Below, piece by piece: positions 8,640 to 15,133 of a stretch of DNA of 64,000 nt. This stretch comes from Rhodocaloribacter litoris (GTDB lineage: Bacteria; Bacteroidota; Rhodothermia; Rhodothermales; ISCAR-4553), in contig NZ_CP076718.1 of NCBI RefSeq assembly GCF_011682235.2, positions 2,957,868 through 3,021,867 of the forward strand, in the 5' to 3' direction. Below the pieces are notes generated by a model that worked only from the letters and a program-made list of their open reading frames with translations, made no database searches and had not been told where the DNA came from. Position 1 is the first letter of the stretch. Every line of letters begins with the position of its first letter. Position numbers and translations under genes: made by a program.

Positions 8640-10010
8640 ATGGACCGACGAACGTTCCTCAAGGCCGGTGCCGTGGCCGGCGTCGGGGCTTCCGTGGGCG
8701 GGGCGCGGGCCTTCGGGCAGGAGGCCCCCGCCGTACTGCGCCGCCGGAGCGACCAGACGGTGCGGCTGGGCTTCATCGGCGTGGGGCTGCGCGGCCGCGA
8801 GCACCTGCGCCTGGCCCTGCACCGCGACGACGTGCACGTCGCCGCCCTGTGCGACATCGACCCGGACGCCCTCGCCCGGGCACAGGCCCTCGTCGCCGAA
8901 GCCGGCCGGCCCGCGCCACCCGTCTTCACCGGCGACGACTACGCCTTCCTCGACCTGCTGGCGATGGACGCCCTCGACGCCGTCATCATTGCCACCCCCT
9001 GGCTGTGGCACGTGCCGATGGCCGTGGCCGCCATGCGAGCCGGCAAATACGCCGGCCTGGAAGTCCCCGCCGCCGTCACCCTCGACGAATGCTGGGACCT
9101 GGTCGACACCTACGAGGCGACGGGCGTGCCGTGCATGATCCTCGAAAACGTCTGCTACCGCCGCGACGTGATGGCCGTGCTCAACATGGTGCGGCAGGGG
9201 CTCTTCGGCGAGCTGGTCCACCTCGAATGCGGCTACCAGCACGACCTGCGCCACGTCAAGTTCAACGACGGCCGGCAACCCTACGGCGGCGGCGTCGAGT
9301 TCGGCGAGAAGGGGTTCTCCGAGGCGAAGTGGCGCACGCTGCATTCGGTCCACCGCAACGGCGACCTCTATCCCACGCACGGCGTCGGCCCGGTGGCTAC
9401 GATGCTCGACATCAACCGGGGCAACCGCTTCGTCTCCCTCACCTCCACCGCCACCAAGAGCCGGGGATTGCACGACTACATCGTCAAACAGGCGGGCCCG
9501 GACCATCCCAATGCGAAGGTGCGCTTCAAACTCGGCGACGTCGTCACGACGGTCATCCGAACGCAAAACGAGGAGACGATCGTCGTCCGGCACGATACGA
9601 ACCTGCCCCGTCCCTACTCCCTCGGCTTCCGTGTCCAGGGGACCCGGGGGCTGTGGATGGACCTGAACCGGTCGATCTACCTGGAGGGCGAAAGCCCGGC
9701 GCATCAATGGGAGCCGGCGCAGCCCTACCTGGAGCGCTACGACCATCCGCTCTGGCAGCGATATGCCGCCCGGGCCGAAGGAGCCGGGCATGGCGGGATG
9801 GATTTCTTCGTGCTCCACGCCTTTGTCGAGGCCGTCAGGCAGGAGGCCCCGCCTCCCCTCGACGTTTACGACGCGGCGGCCTGGAGCGCCGTCAGCCCGC
9901 TCTCGGAGCAGTCGATCGCCGCCGGCGGTGCCCCCTGCTTCTTCCCCGACTTCACGCGCGGGCAGTGGATGAAACGCCGCCCTGCCTTCGCCCTCGACGG
10001 GATGGGCTGA
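8640..10010 (+). CDS. GH109-type glycosidase (Gfo/Idh/MocA family, Tat-exported)
   Basis: 456-residue protein that strongly resembles glycoside hydrolase family 109, the NAD+-using alpha-N-acetylgalactosaminidases built on the Gfo/Idh/MocA oxidoreductase fold. A twin-arginine signal (RRTFLKAGAVAG) occupies the first 26 residues, so it is probably exported folded with its cofactor. The Rossmann segment LGFIGVGLRGREHL and the dinucleotide-domain end VIIATPWLWH follow, then blocks shared with characterised GH109 enzymes as I remember them: LENVCYRRDVMA, GELVHLECGYQHDLRHV, EAKWRT, GDLYPTHGVGPV, LDINRGNR and GAGHGGMD. The substrate could be an alpha-GalNAc-containing glycan or another hexoside; family membership is solid, specificity is inference. 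It starts 85 nt after ald with no obvious link to it. Confidence 0.85.
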   Translation: MDRRTFLKAGAVAGVGASVGGARAFGQEAPAVLRRRSDQTVRLGFIGVGLRGREHLRLALHRDDVHVAALCDIDPDALARAQALVAEAGRPAPPVFTGDDYAFLDLLAMDALDAVIIATPWLWHVPMAVAAMRAGKYAGLEVPAAVTLDECWDLVDTYEATGVPCMILENVCYRRDVMAVLNMVRQGLFGELVHLECGYQHDLRHVKFNDGRQPYGGGVEFGEKGFSEAKWRTLHSVHRNGDLYPTHGVGPVATMLDINRGNRFVSLTSTATKSRGLHDYIVKQAGPDHPNAKVRFKLGDVVTTVIRTQNEETIVVRHDTNLPRPYSLGFRVQGTRGLWMDLNRSIYLEGESPAHQWEPAQPYLERYDHPLWQRYAARAEGAGHGGMDFFVLHAFVEAVRQEAPPPLDVYDAAAWSAVSPLSEQSIAAGGAPCFFPDFTRGQWMKRRPAFALDGMG

Positions 10011-10048
10011 GGCCGGTGCGGGGTACGCGCCCGGCCCGCCGTCGCACC

Positions 10049-10552
10049 TCATCCCGTCGCGTCGATGACCTGGGTGCCGGCCAGTTCGTCGCCCCAGCGA
10101 CGGCCGCCGGGGTCGGTGACGACCCGGTAGGCTTCGTAGACGAGCAGGGTGAGGCCGGCCACGCCCAGCACCCAGGCCAGCCCGGCGAACGAAATGGAGC
10201 CCAGATAGCCGAGCGTCCACATCCAGTTGCGCCGGACCGAGGTTTCCAGGTCCACCGGGGCGCCGTCGAGGCGGATCGGGCGGAGCTTCATGAGCCGCTT
10301 GCCGATCGAGCGCCGGTCCATCCAGTCGAGGGTGAGGCCGTCGCGGACGAGGAAGTAGAGGGCGCCGACCAGGCCGCCCAGGGATGCGGAGACGAGGCCG
10401 ACGAGGGCCACGCCCAGCCCGGCCAGCACGGCGTCGATGAGGTGAGCCAGAAAGCGCCGGCCCAGGTTTGCCTTCGGATAGGGCGTGGCCTCGCGTAACG
10501 GTCCGTCGTCGAAGACGGGCTCTTGCTCGGCGGAAAGGTCTCTGGGTTCCAT
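10049..10552 (-). CDS. RDD family membrane protein
   Basis: 167-residue integral membrane protein of the RDD family, small proteins of mostly unknown role, some implicated in Na+/H+ exchange or envelope stress. The N-terminal 25 residues are acidic and cytosolic-looking; the family motif is visible as RRFLAHLIDAVLAG (Arg and Asp of the first helix), followed by a second hydrophobic stretch (ALVGLVSASLGGLVGALYFLV), the RSIGKRLMKLRPI segment typical of the RDD loop, and a third membrane segment (ISFAGLAWVLGVAGLTLLVY). It converges with the GH109 gene 38 nt away and is otherwise isolated. Confidence 0.8.
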   Translation of the reverse strand: MEPRDLSAEQEPVFDDGPLREATPYPKANLGRRFLAHLIDAVLAGLGVALVGLVSASLGGLVGALYFLVRDGLTLDWMDRRSIGKRLMKLRPIRLDGAPVDLETSVRRNWMWTLGYLGSISFAGLAWVLGVAGLTLLVYEAYRVVTDPGGRRWGDELAGTQVIDATG

Positions 10553-10658
10553 CGGACAGGGGAGAATGAGGCAGGGTGTTCGGGTAGCCGGTACGAGGGC
10601 GCGAGACTTTCGTTGCGATTCCGTCCTGGCGCCCGGGACGATCGCCGTGCCCGCGGCC

Positions 10659-11606
10659 TCAATCGTTCCAGGAACGGAGGCCGAGCAAACGCTCGCCGAG
10701 TTCGCTCAGTCGTGCGGGTTCGTAGCGCGTCTTCTCCCATCCCCGTGGATCGCCCGGAAAGGCCACCCCTTTCGGTGGCTCACGCTCCCGCCATGAATGG
10801 ATCCGCCAGGCCCTTCTCTCCGCATTGCTTTCGTCGGCCGGATACATCGAGATGTACTGTGCCATGCGAACCCGGTTTTTGGAGGTGTTCGGCCTGATCC
10901 CGTGGGGCAGCAGCGAGTTGAAGATCAGCAGATCCCCCGCCTTCATCGGGATGAACTTCGTTTCGAAGCCGGTCGTGTCGGGTTTGTAGGGGTCCCGGCC
11001 CGGGGGCTGGGCGGCGAGCCACGTCTCCAGCGTGCGGAACAGTTCCGGCACACACTGAAAGCCGCCGACCTCGGGATCGGTGTCGACGAGGGAGAGCACG
11101 CCCTGGACGTTGACGGGAAGGGGATCGGCGGAGGTGTCGACGTCCCAGTGGATGAACCCCTCGAAGGGCCGATGGCTGTGGTTGGGGGGGTTGAGGTTGG
11201 CCCGGTCGATGGTGACCCAGAGGTCTTCCCGGTCCCAGATGTCGACGAAGGCGTCGTAGACGCGCGGGTATTGCCGGTTGTCCCAGAGGTACTGGTGATG
11301 GTAGATCTCCACCATCCCGCTGTTGTTGAGCTCCTGCATCCGGTGGGCTCTCCGATCCGTTCGGTCCCACGTCGACGGATCTCCGGGGTCCATCTCCTGG
11401 AACGCCCACAGGAGGTTCTTGAGTCGCTCCACGTGATCGGGGGGGACGGCGTCGGGGATCACCACGTAGCCCCACGTCGTCCAGGTTTCCCAGTCCGATT
11501 CGGACAGCACGCGCCGCGGCAGTTTCTTGCGGATGTCTTTGAGGGGCACGTCGAGCACCTGCGACGGATTCCCCTCGTGACCGATGGCAGGGAGCGGTTT
11601 TTTCAT
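10659..11606 (-). CDS. Phytanoyl-CoA dioxygenase (PhyH) family protein
   Basis: 315-residue non-haem Fe(II)/2-oxoglutarate-dependent dioxygenase-like protein. The start at 11606 (MKKPLPAIGHEG) is chosen because upstream sequence in the same frame is low-complexity and unlike the family. A PhyH N-terminus is seen (ESDWETWTTWGYVVIPDAV). The iron facial triad is represented by H153-x-D155 in FIHWDVD and by the distal histidine in LIFNSLLPHGIRPN, with a downstream arginine (SKNRVRMAQY) suited to 2-oxoglutarate. All ligands appear present, so it is probably active; substrates of bacterial members are diverse and cannot be predicted. A possible -10 (TATTAT on the minus strand, 11684-11689) lies about 80 nt upstream. 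Confidence 0.8.
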   Translation of the reverse strand: MKKPLPAIGHEGNPSQVLDVPLKDIRKKLPRRVLSESDWETWTTWGYVVIPDAVPPDHVERLKNLLWAFQEMDPGDPSTWDRTDRRAHRMQELNNSGMVEIYHHQYLWDNRQYPRVYDAFVDIWDREDLWVTIDRANLNPPNHSHRPFEGFIHWDVDTSADPLPVNVQGVLSLVDTDPEVGGFQCVPELFRTLETWLAAQPPGRDPYKPDTTGFETKFIPMKAGDLLIFNSLLPHGIRPNTSKNRVRMAQYISMYPADESNAERRAWRIHSWREREPPKGVAFPGDPRGWEKTRYEPARLSELGERLLGLRSWND

Positions 11607-11683
11607 GGCAGGCCGGGGGAGTATGGATGCACCGTCTTGGCCTGCGCGTGACGTATGGCACCGTCGAAAGCGCAGGTGTTTGG

Positions 11684-11689
11684 ATAATA
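11684..11689 (-). promoter_or_regulatory. Candidate -10 element (TATTAT) for the PhyH gene
   Basis: AT-rich island in an otherwise GC-rich 176-nt gap between the PhyH gene and the AraC regulator gene. TATTAT reads on the minus strand toward the PhyH gene. The call rests on composition and position only. Confidence 0.25.
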
Positions 11690-11782
11690 AGCATTTCTTT
11701 CGAAGATGTCTGCCATGCCCGGTGGGATTCACGGGGCGTGTGCATCGGCGGGAGGGCCGGTGCGACCCGGCCATGCTCGTCC

Positions 11783-12715
11783 TCACCGTGAGGCGGTCGC
11801 AAGGCGCCGGCGCATCCGCTCGACGTCGCGCATGGGCGGGGCGCTGAAGAGCCGCTTGTAGTCCCGGCTGAAGTGGGCGGCGTCGTTATAGCCGACGCGG
11901 TAGCCGGCCGTCGTGGCGTCGAGGCCCTCCATGAGCATCAGCCGCCGGGCCTCCTGCAGCCGCAGCTGTTTCTGGAACTGGAGCGGGCTCATGCCGGTGG
12001 CGGCTTTGAAATGCTGGTAGAGGGCCGAGGTGCTCATGCCCAGCTCGTCGGCCAGCTCCGGGATCTCCAGCGGCCGGTCGAAGCGCGTGCGGATCAGGTC
12101 GATGGCGCGGGCCATGCGGTGGTACTGGCCGTTGAGCATCACCAGGTGGCGGAGCCGCACGCCCTGCGCCCCCTGGAGCAGGCGGAAGATGATCTCGCGC
12201 GTGATGAGCGGCATCAGCACGGGCGCGTCCTCCGGTGCCTCCACCAGCCGCACCAGCCGGAGGACGGCCTCCAGCAGCGGCAGCCCGAGCGGGCTCACGT
12301 CGAACGCCGACGCCCCGGCGCCCTCCTGCGCCGGCAGGTAGCCGGCCTCGACCATGACCGCGCTGATCGTGCGGGGGTCGAGCGGCAAGCGCAGGCTCAG
12401 GTACGGCGCCTCGGCCGTGGCCTCGACGACGTGGCTGGCCACGGGCAGTTCCAGCGTGGCGATCAGGTAATGGTGGGGATCGTAGCGGTAGCGGCGGCTG
12501 CCGACGAGCACCTCCTTGGCGCCCTGCGCGATGACGCAGAACGCCGGCTCGAACAGGCTGTGATACAGCTCGGTGGGGGCCGATATCCGGAAGAGGCCCA
12601 GCCCCGGGACCGGCTCGCGTCGCCCGTCTTCCGGGACGGCCCGCAGGAGCCGCTCCACGATTTCCTGCCGGTAGGCCTCCGCCAGCTCCTCGGCCCGTGT
12701 GTCGTTCGATGGCAT
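11783..12715 (-). CDS. AraC-family transcriptional regulator (AraC_N type)
   Basis: 310-residue transcription factor. The N-terminal cupin-like AraC_N domain is seen in PGLGLFRISAPTELYHSLFEPAFCVIAQGAKEVLVGSRRYRYDP, read here in pieces over residues 35-80. The C-terminal domain has two helix-turn-helix motifs (IPELADELGMSTSALYQHFK and AGYRVGYNDAAHFSRDYKRLF). The start at 12715 is preferred over an ATG 54 nt upstream because MPSNDTRAEELAEAY leads straight into the domain. It is divergent from a zinc-type alcohol dehydrogenase gene with about 250 nt between. In E. coli the AraC_N regulator YqhC activates an adjacent aldehyde/alcohol reductase gene; a similar local regulator-target relation is plausible here but inferred. 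Confidence 0.88.
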   Translation of the reverse strand: MPSNDTRAEELAEAYRQEIVERLLRAVPEDGRREPVPGLGLFRISAPTELYHSLFEPAFCVIAQGAKEVLVGSRRYRYDPHHYLIATLELPVASHVVEATAEAPYLSLRLPLDPRTISAVMVEAGYLPAQEGAGASAFDVSPLGLPLLEAVLRLVRLVEAPEDAPVLMPLITREIIFRLLQGAQGVRLRHLVMLNGQYHRMARAIDLIRTRFDRPLEIPELADELGMSTSALYQHFKAATGMSPLQFQKQLRLQEARRLMLMEGLDATTAGYRVGYNDAAHFSRDYKRLFSAPPMRDVERMRRRLATASR

Positions 12716-12746
12716 GATAGGGTTCGGGTTGAATGGATCGTTGCGG

Positions 12747-12754
12747 CAAGGATA
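12747..12754 (-). promoter_or_regulatory. Candidate -7 element (TATCCTTG) for the AraC regulator
   Basis: TATCCTTG on the minus strand, one base from TAnnTTTG, 32 nt before the regulator start. No supporting -33 element is seen. Confidence 0.3.
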
Positions 12755-12883
12755 ACGATGCCCGCCCACAAAGGCACGTCGTTTGGAGGATCATACAATA
12801 ATCAGCGAGAATCGTTCTACCGGGCACGCCTCCGTGCGGGTTATACTGAAACACCTTGAGAGGGCCGCTGAGCGGAGGGGTTT

Positions 12884-12936
12884 TTCCGCTGTGCCCGCTA
12901 CGGGCGGGCCGGAAGACCCGGGCTGAAGCCTGCGGC
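12884..12936. repeat. Degenerate REP-like hairpin remnant
   Basis: GC-rich stretch upstream of the alcohol dehydrogenase gene containing ACCCGGGCTGAAGCCTGCGG, which aligns with the REP type-2 core AGCCCGGGCTAAAGCCCGCGG found twice near 14.9-15.1 kb but with several substitutions and without the flanking CTAC. It looks like an eroded member of the same family. Confidence 0.4.
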
Positions 12937-12965
12937 CGCACGTGTTTCGGAAAAAAACGACGACG

Positions 12966-14006
12966 ATGCGCGCGACGATTCTGCACGGAGCGAAGGACGT
13001 TCAACTGGAACGGCTCCCCGACCCGAAGATCCAGGAGCCCACGGATGCGATCATCCGGGTGCTTGTCTCCTGCATCTGCGGCTCGGACCTCTGGCCCTAC
13101 CGGGGCTACGACCCCGTCCCCGACGAGGGCCGGCCGATGGGCCACGAGGCCGTGGGTGTGGTGGAAGACTTGGGCAGGGACGTGCGCACGGTGAAGCCGG
13201 GCGACGTGGTCCTCATGCCGTTCGCCTTCTCCGACGGCTCCTGCCCCTTCTGCCACGAAGGACTGACCACGGCCTGCATCCACGCGGGCTTCTTTGGCTA
13301 CTCGCCGGAGGTGGGCGGGGCGCAGGCCGAGGCGGTGCGCATCCCGCTGGCGGACGGCACGCTCTACCCGGTGCCCGTCTCCGAGGGCGACCGCGCGCTG
13401 CTGCCGCACCTGCTCACGCTCACCGACGTCCTGGGTACCGGCCACCACGCCGCCGTGACGGCGCGGGTCGGCCCGGGCAAGACCGCCGCGGTGATCGGCG
13501 ACGGCGCCGTGGGGCTCTGCGGCGTGCTGGCGGCGAAGCGCCTGGGCGCCGAGCGCATCCTCCTGCTCGGCCACCACGACGACCGCATCGCGCTGGGGCG
13601 GGCCTTCGGCGCCACGGACGTGGTGACCGAGCGCGGCGAGGCGGCCGTCGAGCGGGTGCGGGAACTCACCGGCGGGTTCGGAGCGCACGCGGTGCTGGAG
13701 TGCGTGGGCACGGAGGAAGCGGTGGAGACGGCGGTGCAGATCGCGCGGCCGGGTGGGGCCGTCGGACGCGTCGGCGTGCCGCACCACGCGGGCATCCCGG
13801 CCGGCGTCACCTTTTTCAAGAACGTGACTGTGGCCGGCGGCCCGGCCCCCACACGCGCCTACATGCCGGACCTGCTGCCCGACGTGCTCGAGGGCCGCAT
13901 CGACCCCGGCCGGGTCTTCGACGTGACGCTGCCGCTGGACCAGGTGGCCGAGGGCTACCGGGCCATGGACGAGCGCCGCGCCCTCAAGGTGATGCTGACG
14001 CCCTGA
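12966..14006 (+). CDS. Zinc-dependent alcohol dehydrogenase (MDR superfamily)
   Basis: 346-residue medium-chain dehydrogenase/reductase. The start at 12966 gives MRATILHGAKDVQLERLPDP, a typical N-terminus; upstream in-frame codons are not family-like. The catalytic zinc site is indicated by CICGSDLWPYRG (Cys, with Asp-Leu) and the GHEAVGVVEDLG motif (His-Glu). A second group of cysteines (SCPFCHEGLTTAC) sits where the structural zinc lobe is usually found but has fewer cysteines than the four-Cys type. The nucleotide domain contains AAVIGDGAVGLCGVLAAKRLGA and GRVGVPH. The enzyme is expected to interconvert alcohols and aldehydes/ketones with NAD(P); substrate unknown. The divergent AraC-type regulator is the likely controller. 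Confidence 0.88.
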   Translation: MRATILHGAKDVQLERLPDPKIQEPTDAIIRVLVSCICGSDLWPYRGYDPVPDEGRPMGHEAVGVVEDLGRDVRTVKPGDVVLMPFAFSDGSCPFCHEGLTTACIHAGFFGYSPEVGGAQAEAVRIPLADGTLYPVPVSEGDRALLPHLLTLTDVLGTGHHAAVTARVGPGKTAAVIGDGAVGLCGVLAAKRLGAERILLLGHHDDRIALGRAFGATDVVTERGEAAVERVRELTGGFGAHAVLECVGTEEAVETAVQIARPGGAVGRVGVPHHAGIPAGVTFFKNVTVAGGPAPTRAYMPDLLPDVLEGRIDPGRVFDVTLPLDQVAEGYRAMDERRALKVMLTP

Positions 14007-14021
14007 ACCAGGAACCGAATC

Positions 14022-14777
14022 ATGGCCACACGACGCCGACTTGTCGGAATGCTGGCGATGTGCGTGCTCGCCGGCCCGGTGCTCCGTGCGGGGGCGCAGG
14101 AGGCCCCGGCCGGGCTACCGGTGCACGGGGCCGTGAGCGTCACCAACAAGGGCATTTCGTTCGTCCCGGCGTTCTCGCTGGGACGTCCGGCGGTCGTCTT
14201 CAACGGGTCGGCCGGGCGCCGGCTGCGGTTCGAGCCGGAGCTGCGGTTTGCCCTGGAGGACGGGACGCCGTGGTCCTTCCTTTTCTGGTGGCGGTACGAC
14301 CTGCACCGGGCCGGGCGGTGGCAGGTCCGCCTGGGCATGCATCCGGCGCTGTCCTTCACGAACCGGACGGTGGAGACGGGGAGCGGCACCGAGGAGATGA
14401 TCGTGGCCCGGCGGTTTCTGGCGGGCGAGCTGGCGACCCGGTACGCGATCGGCCCGCACCTCACGGCCGGGGTGTACTACCTGTATGCCTACGGATTCGA
14501 ACCGACGGTGCCCACCCACAACCATTTTCTGTCGTTTCAGCCCGGCCTGAACGGGGCGTTGTTCGGCGGCCGGCTGCGCGCCGGGGTGAACCCGCAGGTG
14601 TACTACCTGCGGCTGGACGATGAGGACGGCGTCTACGTGGCCTCGACCCTCTCGCTGGGCACCCCCGCCCTGCCGGTCTCGCTGGGCGTGCTGGTCAACA
14701 AGATCATCGACACCCGCATCGCCGGGAGCGAGGACTGGCTCTGGAACGTCAGTCTGGTGTATGCCTGGCGGTTCTGA
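14022..14777 (+). CDS. Exported outer-membrane beta-barrel-like protein, unknown function
   Basis: 251-residue exported protein with a signal peptide (MATRRRLVGMLAMCVLAGPVLRAGAQ, cleavage near residue 26). The mature protein consists of alternating amphipathic strands rich in Tyr, Phe and Trp, many ending in aromatic residues (SLVYAWRF at the C-terminus), which is the look of a small outer-membrane beta-barrel. I recognise no named family. It begins 15 nt after the alcohol dehydrogenase stop and may be cotranscribed with it, although no functional connection is obvious. A REP-like cluster starts about 8 nt after its stop codon. Confidence 0.65.
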   Translation: MATRRRLVGMLAMCVLAGPVLRAGAQEAPAGLPVHGAVSVTNKGISFVPAFSLGRPAVVFNGSAGRRLRFEPELRFALEDGTPWSFLFWWRYDLHRAGRWQVRLGMHPALSFTNRTVETGSGTEEMIVARRFLAGELATRYAIGPHLTAGVYYLYAYGFEPTVPTHNHFLSFQPGLNGALFGGRLRAGVNPQVYYLRLDDEDGVYVASTLSLGTPALPVSLGVLVNKIIDTRIAGSEDWLWNVSLVYAWRF

Positions 14778-14784
14778 AGGAGGG

Positions 14785-15063
14785 TATATAGCGTTGGTCC
14801 ATGTTATTGAGGGCGTCATGGCGCAGCGCGCTGTAGCCGCACCCTTCACGGGTGCGCCCCCTGGCCCACAGGAGAGCCCGGGCCGACGGGGCACGCAACG
14901 CGTCCAGACATGCGGGCAGCCCGGGCTAAAGCCCGCGGCTACGTGTGGGCAGCCCGGGTTAACGCCTCCGGCTACAAGCAACAGCGCTGTAGCCGCACCC
15001 TTCACGGGTGCGCCCCCTGGTCCACAGGAGAGCCCGGGCTAAAGCCCGCGGCTACGTGTGGGC
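14785..15063 (+). repeat. REP/BIME-like cluster (five GTAG-headed hairpins)
   Basis: Non-coding cluster right after the barrel gene. Type-1 units (14833-14856 and 14989-15012) read GTAG followed by a perfect 7-bp hairpin CGCACCC-TTCAC-GGGTGCG. Type-2 units on the opposite strand (14918-14942 and 15031-15055, plus a diverged one at 14951-14975) end in CTAC, i.e. GTAG on the minus strand, with a hairpin built from CGGGC-TAAA-GCCCG extended by AGCC/CGGCT. The 55-nt blocks 14828-14882 and 14984-15038 are identical except one base; the 33-nt blocks 14918-14950 and 15031-15063 are identical. GTAG plus a hairpin in inverted arrangement is the signature of REP/BIME elements linked to RAYT (TnpA-REP) transposases. 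No transposase is in this window. Confidence 0.7.
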
Positions 15064-15133
15064 CGTTCGCTCGGGGCAGCCATGCCCTGCATGCCCCTGA
15101 CCTCTGCTAGACCATCGAGACAACGGGCGAGCG

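Noticed and set aside
14785-15063. CRISPR-like array
   Set aside because: Repeats are hairpins in both orientations with unequal intervening sequence that is itself repeated; there are no unique spacers and no cas genes.
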